Shown piece by piece: positions 9,079 through 17,944 of a stretch of 39,423 bases of DNA; positions within the stretch are counted from its first letter, which is position 1, and each line of letters starts with the position of its first letter. The translations under genes and the position numbers were made by a program. Under the pieces are notes generated by a model. The model saw only the letters and a list, made by a program, of their open reading frames with translations, had not been told where the DNA came from and ran no database searches. Source of the stretch: a virus; the IMG/VR virus record IMGVR_UViG_3300017735_000029, positions 1-39,423 of that record; one strand, 5' to 3'.

Positions 9079-12000
9079 TTACGCTGCTGAACCTGAGGAA
9101 CCTACCGTTATTGTCCTAACTTCATAATACTCTACTCCATCGAAGTCAACCAAAACAGGCCTAACGCTCCTTGATATTTCTCCAGCTTCTTTCCACGACT
9201 GGTCCTTTTCTGACGCACCACAACCAGTGCCAGTCAGTTTAGTGACCCTGGTTACCTCGTCTTCATTCCTGCTTATGGAATTACCCTGGGCTATAGGCTG
9301 AGAGCTAGATATATATTCTATTGAGCCCTCCTCATAAGTTTTATCCTTTAAGAAGTGCCCAGGGTAATTAGTTATACTCGTTTGGACCTTGAAGTCTTGA
9401 ACGAAACCAGTGTCGCTCATTATATTGTTAGTTCCCGCTCCGATGGTAACAGTTGAACCTGGTCCTATTGAAAGCTGCAAGTTCGTAGAGGTAACAGAGC
9501 AGGAAATTTCTCCCAGGTCATAAGCTGGATCTTGTATCTCGGGGATGGCACTCCTGCCTTTTACTATTTCTACTTTTATTTTAGCTTTTTTTCGAAGTAT
9601 TCTTTTTGGCTGAACATTTACTAGCGCAATTGTTCCAGATACGCCGCCAGAAGAAACATCTTCTTTAATGAGGTCAACTTCACCTGGGACTTCGACCTCT
9701 ATGTAGTCGTCGTATTCATTTGTTATTCCCTCGATCTCATTCTCAAGTGAAATTATAGTATGCACCTCGTAGCCGTCCTGTTGCTCTACCTTTTTACTAA
9801 CTATAACTCCCTCTGGTTCCTCTTCTGGCTCTCCCAGGTGCACAATGGTCCTCTCCCTTACCGTTGCAGGAAGAGCGGGGTCACCATTTGACTCAGTGTT
9901 TGATATTTCTCCTTTGCCGTGCACGAATGTAAACGCTTCCGTGGGTATACCTTCCTCGTCGCGGACCTCTTTGGATATTAAGAGGGAGTTGGAAATCGTT
10001 GGATCGGGTTCTTCTGAAGGCTGAAATACCTGAATTATCTCTCTCGTAAGCGCAAAATTCCCTTCCTCAAAACCTTTTCGATCATCAGTTGTCCTTGAAA
10101 TTACTGTGTTTGGGAGAAGGAGCGTGAATCTTTTGGTGGGGATCCCTTGAACATTGGACGTTTCCTCTTTGGCTACAATGTGATCGCCCTCGTCGGGGTC
10201 GTCTTCAGGCTTGAATACTTCGGTTAAAATCGCATTTTGAGATCCCACTTTATCTTCACTTCGCGAAAGCTCCACATTCTCTTTTAGAAATGTGTATTTT
10301 TCTGTAGGGATTCCGCCCATATTGGATTTTTCCACTTTAGCTATAACGTAGTCATCAATATTAGGTTCCTCTTCAGGATTGAACCATTCCTCGACTTTGG
10401 CTAGCTGACTTCCCACCCTGTCTTCAGATTCGCTTAACTTTATATTTGCTTTTAGGAATGTGTATTTTTCCGTAGGTATTCCGCCCACATTGGACTTTTG
10501 GACATTGGCTATTTTGTATTCTTCAATCGAAGGCTCTTCTAATGGCTTGAACCATTCCTCAACTTTGGCCAACTGACTCCCTACCTTGTCTTCAGATTCG
10601 CTTAACTTTACATCCTCCAGAAGGAAAGTATAGCGTTTGGTTTCTATTCCGCCGACATCGGACTTTTCAACCTTAGCTATTACATATGCATTTGATGCCG
10701 ACGAAGGTGGCATAGTTGGATCTGAAGTTAGTCCGAACCAATCTTGAACGATAGCTAGTTGAGAACCAACTTTATCCTCAGTTTCACTTAACTTTATGTC
10801 GCTCAAAAGGAAAGTAACTCGTTTTTTAACTACATTATTTATTTCCGATGTTTCCTCTTTGGCTTTTACAAATCCTCCATTCGGAGGAGTAGGATCTGTA
10901 TTCCCAATGGTTTCAACAATAGTTGCTTTCTGACTTCCAACTAAATCCTCAGTCCTTGATATTTCACCATTTCCAGTAGCCTTTACACTTCGGAATAAGG
11001 TGAACCCGTTTTCTTGTCTTTCTGTGGATTCCAGCTCAACATCACCCTCTGCATCGACCTTAGCTCCTAAGGACTCAACGGTAGTAATAGTTAATTTATT
11101 ATTGTTTCTTTTTTCTACAGTCCTTAATATTTCACCATTTCCAGTGGCCCTTACACTTCGGAACAAAATAAATCCGTTTTCTTGCCTCTCAGTGGACTCC
11201 AGTTCAACGTCTCCATCTGCGTCTATTTTTGTTCCTAAGGACTCAACTGTGGTGATGGTTAATTTGCCACTATTTCTTTTTTCAGTAGTTCTTGATATCT
11301 CACCATTACCCACTGCAAACACATTGCGGAACAAAGTGTAGCCATTTTCTTCTCTCTCAGTGGATTCAATTTCTAGTCCTGATGCATTACCTTTGCTTCC
11401 CAAGGATTCTACAGTAGTGATGGTTAAAGAACCCTTGTTGCGAGTTTCTACACTTCTTGAGACTTCTCCTGAGCCGTCTGCAAAAACATTTCTAAATAGA
11501 GTAAAACCGTTTTCTTCTCTCTCAGTGGATTCAATTTCTACACCACTCGCACTACCCTCAGAACCAAGGGACTCAACAGTAGTAATAGTTAAAGCACCCT
11601 TATTCCGAGTCTCGGTAGTTCTAGATATTTCACCAGAACCATTAGCAAATGCATTTCTAAATATAGTATATCCGTTCTCTTCTCTAGTAGTGGCTTCTAT
11701 TTCTACACCACTCGCACTACCTTCACTACCAAGTGACTCAACGGTGGTGATAGTTAATGCACCTTTATTGCGAGTTTCAGTAGTTCTGGAAACTTCTCCA
11801 TCACCCTCTGCAAAAACATTTCTAAATAATGTATAACCGTCTTGCTCCCTTGACGTGGCTTCTATTTCAACTCCCGTTGCACTACCCGCTGATCCTAGGG
11901 ATTCCACAGTAGTAATAACAAGTTTTCCATTATTTCGAGTTTCAGTAGATCGAGATACTTCTCCACTACCATCAGCAAAGACATTGCGAAATACAGTATA

Positions 12001-13179
12001 TCCGTTTTCCTGTCTAGTGGTTGCCTCAATTCCTGTGCCAGTTGCCGTACCAGCAGTGCCAAGTGATTCTACAGTAGTTACGGTAAGTTTGCCATTATTA
12101 CGAGTTTCTGTACTTCTTGAAACTTCGCCAGAACCAGTAGCAAATACAGCCTTCGTAGTTACTATAGCACCTACATTGGAATTCTGCTCGGATATCTTTA
12201 CTCCACTAATTGTACTAACTGGAGTTCCGTTGAACACCTCTACGGTTTGTATTCTTACCTTTCCAATAGAATTAGGTCCAGATTGTCTTTCTTCTATAGT
12301 GCTGGAGAGAACTGCACCATCCCTAAGGAACGTAAAGCGCTTAGTGGCTATACCAACCACATCAGAACTTTCTTCGCTTGCTATACTGTAACCTTCGGGA
12401 GTAGCTGGAGTTCCGTTAAATACTTCTTTTACAATAGCTTTTTGCGAACCTACCTTATCCTCAGACTCAGATAGCACCACATTGTTTTTAAGAAAGGTGA
12501 ACTGCTTTGTAGGGATTCCATCTACGTTGCTGATTTCTTTTTTGGCTTCTGAAAAACCTTCGGGAACAACTGGATCCTGAGCAAAGGTTTCCTGGACAAA
12601 ACTTTTTTGGCTGCCTTTAAAATCTTCAACACTGGATATAATTCCAGGCTGCACGTATACTTCAGTAACCTCTCGGTAACTGTCCGTATCATTAATCTCG
12701 TAAGAAGCTAATTTGCATTCAACTGTTGACTCACTGTCAATCCGCGAATCAATAGAGCTAGTACCAACGGTCCTCTGGAAATCGGTTCCAGCCGCAGCAA
12801 TGCTTTTTCTTGTTACTTTACGTAAACCACTTTCTGTGTAGCTAAAGGTATCGTCCTTTACTTGAACGAAGGAGGACCCTAGTGTAGCGTATACAAGAGT
12901 TACAATGTATTGTTCTTGCTGCGTGCTGGACTGCACGGATACAAGGCGCATATCCGCGTAGGCTTCTCCTTGCCGTGGCCCAAGTCCGTCTATTGATACC
13001 TGCGCTGACTGCAAGGATCCAAAGTCTGGAAAGATCCTGGCCTTGTTCGCACTGTACCAGTCTTCACGACTGTTAATAGTCGTGCAATTAACAGTCAGTT
13101 GATACCTGCCATTTTGAAGCTGTTCAACGGCTGGAGCTCCAAGGAGCTTAAGTCTGCTTGTCCTGTGAGATATTGACAT
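9079..13179 (-). CDS. Giant tandem-repeat fibre-like protein (about 17 units of 55 residues)
   Basis: A 1366-residue protein. After a unique N-terminal domain (about 1-185) come three degenerate units, then seven highly alike 55-56-residue units at about 351-735 (GEVSRSTETRN, LTITTVESLG, REENGYTLFRNVFADG), then seven of a sister type at about 736-1145 (LSESEDKVGSQ, AKVEEWF, GGIPTEKYTFLK). The two types align as one fold: charged strand, hydrophobic strand, variable linker, then an aromatic strand ending in F. A unique C-terminal beta domain follows. The pattern predicts an elongated beta fibre. It starts by TAATG overlap with the LamG tail-fibre gene, so it probably belongs to the same appendage. 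The name is structural inference; I recognise no family. Confidence 0.75.
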   Translation of the reverse strand: MSISHRTSRLKLLGAPAVEQLQNGRYQLTVNCTTINSREDWYSANKARIFPDFGSLQSAQVSIDGLGPRQGEAYADMRLVSVQSSTQQEQYIVTLVYATLGSSFVQVKDDTFSYTESGLRKVTRKSIAAAGTDFQRTVGTSSIDSRIDSESTVECKLASYEINDTDSYREVTEVYVQPGIISSVEDFKGSQKSFVQETFAQDPVVPEGFSEAKKEISNVDGIPTKQFTFLKNNVVLSESEDKVGSQKAIVKEVFNGTPATPEGYSIASEESSDVVGIATKRFTFLRDGAVLSSTIEERQSGPNSIGKVRIQTVEVFNGTPVSTISGVKISEQNSNVGAIVTTKAVFATGSGEVSRSTETRNNGKLTVTTVESLGTAGTATGTGIEATTRQENGYTVFRNVFADGSGEVSRSTETRNNGKLVITTVESLGSAGSATGVEIEATSREQDGYTLFRNVFAEGDGEVSRTTETRNKGALTITTVESLGSEGSASGVEIEATTREENGYTIFRNAFANGSGEISRTTETRNKGALTITTVESLGSEGSASGVEIESTEREENGFTLFRNVFADGSGEVSRSVETRNKGSLTITTVESLGSKGNASGLEIESTEREENGYTLFRNVFAVGNGEISRTTEKRNSGKLTITTVESLGTKIDADGDVELESTERQENGFILFRSVRATGNGEILRTVEKRNNNKLTITTVESLGAKVDAEGDVELESTERQENGFTLFRSVKATGNGEISRTEDLVGSQKATIVETIGNTDPTPPNGGFVKAKEETSEINNVVKKRVTFLLSDIKLSETEDKVGSQLAIVQDWFGLTSDPTMPPSSASNAYVIAKVEKSDVGGIETKRYTFLLEDVKLSESEDKVGSQLAKVEEWFKPLEEPSIEEYKIANVQKSNVGGIPTEKYTFLKANIKLSESEDRVGSQLAKVEEWFNPEEEPNIDDYVIAKVEKSNMGGIPTEKYTFLKENVELSRSEDKVGSQNAILTEVFKPEDDPDEGDHIVAKEETSNVQGIPTKRFTLLLPNTVISRTTDDRKGFEEGNFALTREIIQVFQPSEEPDPTISNSLLISKEVRDEEGIPTEAFTFVHGKGEISNTESNGDPALPATVRERTIVHLGEPEEEPEGVIVSKKVEQQDGYEVHTIISLENEIEGITNEYDDYIEVEVPGEVDLIKEDVSSGGVSGTIALVNVQPKRILRKKAKIKVEIVKGRSAIPEIQDPAYDLGEISCSVTSTNLQLSIGPGSTVTIGAGTNNIMSDTGFVQDFKVQTSITNYPGHFLKDKTYEEGSIEYISSSQPIAQGNSISRNEDEVTRVTKLTGTGCGASEKDQSWKEAGEISRSVRPVLVDFDGVEYYEVRTITVGSSGSAA
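10970..12140. repeat. Seven tandem ~165-bp coding repeats
   Basis: These are the DNA units encoding the seven most similar 55-residue repeats. Neighbouring copies keep long identical stretches (for example around 11360-11520 and 11520-11690), pointing to recent tandem duplication. The bias also creates long spurious antisense frames. Confidence 0.9.
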
Positions 13180-15785
13180 TATGAAGAGACTGCAGTAATT
13201 ACCGCAAAATTCAATTTAATGGCTTCGGACCTAGTGCTGCCACTCACGTTGGTAACGGTTATGCTGCAACTATTATTTGCTATCGCCCCTACGCTAACTT
13301 GATATGCTCCTGCAAGTCCACCACTAGCTACATTAACAATAACAACGCATCCCGCCTTGACACTGGTATTATCGAGGGTGAAACTAACGGTAGAATCAGT
13401 CGATAAGGATTCGTCGTCCATGACTATTTCGCCGCACGGTTTATTTAATTCAACAGAAGTGCTTTTACTTGTTTGTTGATCGACGCTTCCGCCACGTCCC
13501 AAGTTGGGCATATAACCATAGCCAATGTCTGATTCTCCTGTAACGCTAAGTCCAATTATTCCATCTGCACCCCTAATAACCGAACCAGTAATGTCTCCTG
13601 GAGTGGTTGGGTTAATAGAAACATTATCAAGCGAGGTAATTCTTGGATCGTTATATATAATTGTTCCAACGGTATAAACGGTATGGTTGTTGGTGCTTAG
13701 GTCGTAAAACATTTGCTCCGCCCTACGAAGATCAACCAGCAATAAAGCGTCTGGACTAACATTCTTAACTGTATCCGCCGAATGGTATATTGCACTAATT
13801 TCTTCGGACCCAAGAATTGTGTCGTAAACAGCTACGTAGTTCCCCAAGGCAATACCATCTGCAGAATTAGAACCGCCATCAGACCCAATTCTAAATTCAC
13901 CAGTGTTATCCAGGTCCCCTGCGGTTCCCGAGACATCAACTCCTGCGGTTCCGCTTGAATTAACTTGTGCAACATTATCTACATAAGCTATAGCGCTGCC
14001 AGATCGATCCACGGTAACCACGTAGGTGTGCCACTTACCATCATCAAGCCCAGAAGTTAGCTCAAAGGCCGCGGAACCTCCTGAATCCTGCATCGTCAAA
14101 ATGAGCTTTCCTCCATTAATAAATCTTAATCTGTATCCAGTTCCTGACAGCTTGGTCAGGACTGGCTGGGTGCCTCCTGCATCTAATCTAGCATAAAAAA
14201 CTAAACTGAAATCTCCAGTTCCTACATTTGTAAATGTATGGTCTACATATCCGCCAGTAACACCATATGCCCTAAGGTAGGAAGAACTATCGCTAAAGCT
14301 AATGCTGCGCGGGACAAAACTTGCAACTCGGTCGATGTCGTCGAGCTTATCGTGATCCGCATCAGTAAATACATTTGAGTTGGTTGCAGATTCAACTGCA
14401 GTTCTTATCTCTGCAGGTGTTTGGTCTGCGGTAGCCTCTTCTTCTATATCCTCTAACTTCTCGTGATCCGTATCAGTAAATACATTTGAGTCTGTCGCAC
14501 TTTCAACTAAAGCTCTAATCTCGGAAGCAGTTTGGTCTGCGGTCGCGGATGCCTCAATATTATTAAGCTTGGTTTTAAGTGCAGTTGTAAAATCTTGCTC
14601 TGTTTGAGAATCCACAATGAAATCTAGTGTTCCGTTGGAGTCGTCATACGTCACATTAATTCCACTTTCGGAATTACCCACTAGCATCGATCCGATGGCA
14701 TCTTGTACGTCTTCGGTTGATATGGTTCCTCCGCTTCCAGTAATCCCGTCAAGCTTTGTCTTTAGTGCAGTTGTAAAGTTTTCATCCGTTTGAGACGCTA
14801 CAGAAAGATCTATCTTCCCATTGGTATCATCGTAAGTAGCACTTATGCCAGTCTCGCTATTGCCAGTGAGCATGGCCCCTACTACATCCTGTATTTCTTC
14901 GTCCGTTTGATCCGCTGTAGCATTCGTTTCAATGCCGTCAAGTTTAGTATGATCGGCGGTCGTAAAATTTTCGTCCGTTTGGGATTCCACAACAAAATCT
15001 ATAGTCCCGTCAGAATCATCGTAAGTGACATTAATTCCATTTTCCGTGTTACCCGCAAGCATCCCGCCGACTACATCTTCTATTTCTTCGTCAGTAATTG
15101 AACCCCCGCTCGATGAAATGCCGTCGAGCTTCGTCTTGAGGGCAGACGTAAAATTTTCATCCGTCTGGGACTCTGCAACTAGATTTATCTTTCCGTTAGT
15201 GTCGTCGTAGGTAGCGCTTATGCCAGTCTCAGTATTTCCCGTGAGCATAGAGCCCACGATATCCTGGATCTCTTCATCCGTCTGGTCGGCGGTTGCGCTC
15301 GACTCTATTCCGTCGAGCTTAGTTTTGTCGCCATCGACAAAAGCCCCTTCTGAAGGTTTAAGCTGAATGGTATTTCTGTCCGTGGCATCTATGCTGCTCA
15401 GTGGCTGCACGCCAGTATGATTGGATCTCTTTATGGCATCAGAATAGACAGAACTTTGCTGCGCAGTAGAACCAGCAGGCTGATGAGTTGTTATGAGATC
15501 CGCAAGAGATATTGAAGTAGTGCCACTTGGTATGATAAATTGAAGCTTTTCCCCGTTAGGGAAAAGAACTTCATACAAACTATTGATATCAGAATCTCCA
15601 TTTGTAAATAGAGTAACGCTCCCAGTTCCATCGGATGCAGTTGTTCCTGTTGTAGAGCTAGGTAATACAACGTAATCCCCTGACGCATCCGCGCCAGTGG
15701 TAAGGAGTTTAAAGGTTAGCGTTTGATCCGCAAAAGGCGCGTCATTGGCATTCTTTATACTGAAGTTTACAGTTGTACTTGGCAT
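13179..15785 (-). CDS. Tail fibre with repeated stalk and LamG-like lectin domain
   Basis: An 868-residue protein. Seen: an N-terminal beta domain (about 1-110), an NHTGVQ motif near 122 typical of phage fibre shafts, four 62-residue repeats at about 169-411 (TDEEIQDVVGxMLTGN, GISATYDDTNG, QTDENFTTALKTKLDGI), two shorter ADQT/DHEKL repeats to about 485, a LamG/concanavalin-like lectin domain at about 495-680 (GTGDFSLVFYARLD, DGKWHTYVVTVDRSG) and a beta-rich C-terminus. Known: such modules form trimeric fibres that bind cell-surface sugars. Role: host recognition, with the lectin domain as candidate receptor binder. It starts 16 bases after the H1-like gene. Confidence 0.85.
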   Translation of the reverse strand: MPSTTVNFSIKNANDAPFADQTLTFKLLTTGADASGDYVVLPSSTTGTTASDGTGSVTLFTNGDSDINSLYEVLFPNGEKLQFIIPSGTTSISLADLITTHQPAGSTAQQSSVYSDAIKRSNHTGVQPLSSIDATDRNTIQLKPSEGAFVDGDKTKLDGIESSATADQTDEEIQDIVGSMLTGNTETGISATYDDTNGKINLVAESQTDENFTSALKTKLDGISSSGGSITDEEIEDVVGGMLAGNTENGINVTYDDSDGTIDFVVESQTDENFTTADHTKLDGIETNATADQTDEEIQDVVGAMLTGNSETGISATYDDTNGKIDLSVASQTDENFTTALKTKLDGITGSGGTISTEDVQDAIGSMLVGNSESGINVTYDDSNGTLDFIVDSQTEQDFTTALKTKLNNIEASATADQTASEIRALVESATDSNVFTDTDHEKLEDIEEEATADQTPAEIRTAVESATNSNVFTDADHDKLDDIDRVASFVPRSISFSDSSSYLRAYGVTGGYVDHTFTNVGTGDFSLVFYARLDAGGTQPVLTKLSGTGYRLRFINGGKLILTMQDSGGSAAFELTSGLDDGKWHTYVVTVDRSGSAIAYVDNVAQVNSSGTAGVDVSGTAGDLDNTGEFRIGSDGGSNSADGIALGNYVAVYDTILGSEEISAIYHSADTVKNVSPDALLLVDLRRAEQMFYDLSTNNHTVYTVGTIIYNDPRITSLDNVSINPTTPGDITGSVIRGADGIIGLSVTGESDIGYGYMPNLGRGGSVDQQTSKSTSVELNKPCGEIVMDDESLSTDSTVSFTLDNTSVKAGCVVIVNVASGGLAGAYQVSVGAIANNSCSITVTNVSGSTRSEAIKLNFAVITAVSS
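14553..15281. repeat. Four ~186-bp repeats in the tail-fibre stalk
   Basis: Four in-frame copies of a 62-codon unit encode the fibre stalk. Copies 1 and 3 and copies 2 and 4 resemble each other more than their direct neighbours, as if a two-unit block had duplicated. Confidence 0.8.
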
Positions 15786-15801
15786 TTGAAGCTATAGAAA
15801 T

Positions 15802-16515
15802 TTATTTTTTCTTGGAGGGAGAATTGATCTTTTTAATGCTTCCGTCCCTATTGCGGATAATACTTGATCCGATCTCTACCTTAGTTTTGCCAGACCCACC
15901 AAATCTACTGCTATTAGTTCGGATCATAGTGTATTTTTTTGGAGCACTCTTTGCGGTAGATTTTTTGCCGAGTTTAGCGAAAGCTGGAAGCGCTCTCTTG
16001 GCGGCTTTCTTGGCTGGAGTCTTTGCTGCAGTCTTAGAGGTTGCTGCTCTAGCTTTTGCTGCTGCTGCATCTCTCTTTGCTTTCGCGGCTGCCGCAGCCT
16101 TTGACTTCTTGGCGTTGCTTGCCTTGACGGACTTAGTTGTGCCGTATCCAGCTCCAATCGCAGATGCACCACCGACAACTTTCTTGCCTGTTTTTTTCAC
16201 GCTAGCCTTAGAAACAGAACGGATAGGCTTTGAGCCTCCACCCTTAAAGTATTTCCCTGTCTTGCTTCTCTTCAGGCCAGATGTAGAAGCGTAACCTACG
16301 TTCTCAACGACCTTACCGCCAACTCTTTTAGCGCCCTGGGCGACCTTAGTCTTGCCTGCCGCCTTTGCGGCGCTCTTAGCTTTCGACCCAGCTGCCTTTG
16401 CGCCTCTGCCAGTCGCTCTTGCGCCCGCCTTGGCACCTCTGCCTGTTGCTTTTGCGGCTTTTCCAGCCAATTTTGCTGCGCCCTTAGCCCCTCTTATTAG
16501 TAATCCAATATTCAT
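15802..16515 (-). CDS. Histone H1-like Ala/Lys-rich basic protein
   Basis: A 237-residue protein dominated by Ala, Lys, Gly and Ser. The N-terminus MNIGLLIRGAKGAAKLAGKAAK shares the pattern Gly-x-Ile/Ala-Arg-Ala-Lys-x-Ala-Lys with three adjacent genes. A middle stretch at about 130-190 (AAAAAKAKRDAAAAKARAATS, then KTPAKKAAKRA) resembles the disordered C-terminal tails of H1-type nucleoid proteins. The last 40 residues are more ordered (MIRTNSSRFGGSGK). Likely function: binding phage DNA or RNA, as a packaged internal protein or condensing factor. This is inferred from composition; low-complexity sequence alone cannot prove homology. Confidence 0.6.
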   Translation of the reverse strand: MNIGLLIRGAKGAAKLAGKAAKATGRGAKAGARATGRGAKAAGSKAKSAAKAAGKTKVAQGAKRVGGKVVENVGYASTSGLKRSKTGKYFKGGGSKPIRSVSKASVKKTGKKVVGGASAIGAGYGTTKSVKASNAKKSKAAAAAKAKRDAAAAKARAATSKTAAKTPAKKAAKRALPAFAKLGKKSTAKSAPKKYTMIRTNSSRFGGSGKTKVEIGSSIIRNRDGSIKKINSPSKKK

Positions 16516-16517
16516 AA

Positions 16518-16808
16518 TTAATCCTTTGTGACTTTATCGATAGTTTGTTGATATGTTCGCTCCATTTGCGGAGAAAGTTTTTTCTTGCCTGATATTATAG
16601 CAAAGAAATTTTCTAGTAGTTCCTCGGTGGTCTTGTCCTTCATTTTTGCCATTTCCTTGGGGAGCTCGAACTCTCCCTGAGTTAATTCTTTGTCTACTGC
16701 TTTTTTAGCGGTAGGCTTTCGCTTTAAAGCCCTGCTTGTACCTGGACCCTTAAGGGCTCCAGCTCCTTGCTTAGCAAGTTTAGCAGCTCTGATTGCACCC
16801 CCTAGCAT
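16518..16808 (-). CDS. Small basic late protein, AG/K family member
   Basis: A 96-residue protein. The N-terminus MLGGAIRAAKLAKQGAGALK matches those of the flanking genes at 15802, 16808 and 17116 in pattern. After residue 45 it becomes acidic/helical (ELPKEMAKMKDKTTEELLENFF), unlike its neighbours, so members share a basic head with different tails. It joins its upstream neighbour through TAATG and lies 2 bases from the downstream one. Function unknown. Confidence 0.65.
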   Translation of the reverse strand: MLGGAIRAAKLAKQGAGALKGPGTSRALKRKPTAKKAVDKELTQGEFELPKEMAKMKDKTTEELLENFFAIISGKKKLSPQMERTYQQTIDKVTKD

Positions 16809-17116
16809 TATTCAACGGGTCTACGACTAAAGACGTCATTCTTTGGGAGTTGGGGCTTAGTTTGAATCTTTTGCGGAGTATCCGAGAACTTTTTTAAGTT
16901 TCGCATGAGGTTGCCCTTCAGCTTATCTGGTGATGATAGCTGCGGTATAGGCATGCCTTTGGATGTTCTGGGGACGTCCGCCAGGAACTCCTTGCGCTTG
17001 TATGCTTCAGCTGCCCTGTCCATGCTGCTAAGCTTCTTGGGGACGTCCTTGACGCTTCTGATTTTTCTCAGGGCTTTTGCGCCCGCGCCTACTCCTCTTG
17101 CTATTGATCCGAGCAT
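16808..17116 (-). CDS. Small basic late protein, AG/K family member
   Basis: A 102-residue protein, strongly basic. It begins MLGSIARGVGAGAKALRKIR, the family head, followed by a Pro/Lys-rich, probably extended tail. It is translationally coupled at both ends (TAATG with 16518 and with 17116). No enzyme motif. It is a candidate virion-internal or membrane-interacting peptide. Confidence 0.65.
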   Translation of the reverse strand: MLGSIARGVGAGAKALRKIRSVKDVPKKLSSMDRAAEAYKRKEFLADVPRTSKGMPIPQLSSPDKLKGNLMRNLKKFSDTPQKIQTKPQLPKNDVFSRRPVE

Positions 17117-17295
17117 TACTTCAAGTTCTTTCTGGCAAAAGCCTTTTTAGCTTCGTCGTTCATTCTTGATATAGGATTGCCAGGTTTAAGAATTTTTTGA
17201 ACTTCTTGTCTGCGTTTCTGCCCTGGGGACTTCATCGAGTTCTTTATTGCCTTGGCAGCCTTTCCAGCCGCTCTTGCTATTGTTCCGTATGACAT
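17116..17295 (-). CDS. 59-residue basic protein, AG/K family member
   Basis: A short frame from ATG 17295 to TAA 17116, read directly from the sequence: it begins MSYGTIARAAGKAAKAIKNS and ends AKKAFARKNLK. It shares the family head with the next three genes and couples by TAATG to the 102-residue gene. It lies 25 bases after the DUF6321-like gene. Pattern, coupling and position make it real despite its size. Function unknown. Confidence 0.7.
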   Translation of the reverse strand: MSYGTIARAAGKAAKAIKNSMKSPGQKRRQEVQKILKPGNPISRMNDEAKKAFARKNLK

Positions 17296-17320
17296 AGTTA
17301 TTTATTGTTGTGGTTTATTG

Positions 17321-17557
17321 TTAGCACTTCCAGCGTTTCAAGGCTAGTGCCTTTCTCGTTGGTCGTCCTTTAGAATCTTTCATTGGTCCTTTTACTCCAG
17401 ACATTCTAGCACAGAATGATCGTTTGCGAGCTTTCTTCTTTCCTGTTGGTCTGGATTCGGTAACTGGAGCCTTTAGGTTCGCTCCAGTCTTGCGCTTGAA
17501 GTATGACCTTCCCGCGGCTGTAAGCCCCCCTTTTTTACTTTTGTGCACTTTTCGCAT
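17321..17557 (-). CDS. DUF6321-like small basic phage protein
   Basis: A 78-residue protein. The motifs KKGGLTAAGRSYFKRKTGAN, SFCARMSGVKGPMKDSKGRP and TRKALALKRWKC are the hallmark of a small protein conserved in many aquatic phages (the family I know as DUF6321). The function of the family is unknown. It is highly basic, with two conserved Cys. The start is chosen at ATG 17557 because family members begin just before the GLTAAGR motif. Confidence 0.85.
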   Translation of the reverse strand: MRKVHKSKKGGLTAAGRSYFKRKTGANLKAPVTESRPTGKKKARKRSFCARMSGVKGPMKDSKGRPTRKALALKRWKC

Positions 17558-17652
17558 CGTTTCTTTTCGAGATCTCTTGATGCCTTCAGCCTTTCCTTTA
17601 GAGAGGCGACGGTCATGTTTTTTCTTATGTTTCGACGTTCCGCAAGGCCCAT
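17473..17652 (-). CDS. Possible small basic protein (uncertain)
   Basis: An ATG at 17652 overlaps the stop of the 43-residue gene (TAATG), and the frame runs 59 codons to 17473, starting MGLAERRNIRKNMTVASLKE. It would fill the otherwise empty 94 bases before the DUF6321-like gene but overlaps that gene by 85 bases in another frame. The coupling pattern argues for translation; the long overlap argues against. Confidence 0.3.
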   Translation of the reverse strand: MGLAERRNIRKNMTVASLKERLKASRDLEKKRCEKCTKVKKGGLQPREGHTSSARLERT

Positions 17653-17783
17653 TACTTGCATTTCTTTCGTTTAGGGAAGCCAGCCTTCATATTTTTGTAA
17701 GCCTTCTTCGAGATTGTAGACTTGGACTTGGGGCGACTGCTTCCTGCCTTCTTACGCTTGTTTATGTTTTCATATAAACTCAT
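17652..17783 (-). CDS. 43-residue basic phage protein (SLYENI type)
   Basis: A frame from ATG 17783 to TAA 17652: it begins MSLYENINKRKKAGSSRPKS and ends KAGFPKRKKCK. This start and the KSKSTISKKAYKNMKAGFP middle match a tiny protein repeatedly found beside DUF6321-type genes in aquatic phages. Its function is not known. It is 5 bases after the preceding small membrane gene. Confidence 0.75.
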   Translation of the reverse strand: MSLYENINKRKKAGSSRPKSKSTISKKAYKNMKAGFPKRKKCK

Positions 17784-17788
17784 ATTAT

Positions 17789-17944
17789 TTAATCTTTTCT
17801 TTTATTGTGAAAATCAAACAGAACCTTTACTTTCTCCGTAAGGGCTTCTAGGTTGTAGTGCATTCTGGCTAGTACAATAATGAGCGTAATAACGCCAATA
17901 CCGATAGGCCAGAGGGAAGTAATGATTTGCAAGATTTCATTCAT
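17789..17944 (-). CDS. 51-residue single-TM protein, lysis or membrane accessory
   Basis: A frame from ATG 17944 (ATGA overlap with the upstream membrane gene) to TAA 17789. It begins MNEILQIITSLWPIGIGVIT, has one hydrophobic span at about 6-27, then a charged coiled tail (HYNLEALTEKVKVLFDFHNKRKD). This layout resembles small holin-accessory or i-spanin-like proteins, but no family signature is certain. Its place directly after two membrane genes suggests a lysis cassette. Confidence 0.7.
   Translation of the reverse strand: MNEILQIITSLWPIGIGVITLIIVLARMHYNLEALTEKVKVLFDFHNKRKD

Noticed and set aside
11000-12391. Long plus-strand reading frames of 113-178 codons opposite the repeat protein
   Set aside because: They mirror the tandem 165-bp repeats on the other strand; their products are repetitive shadows without start signals.
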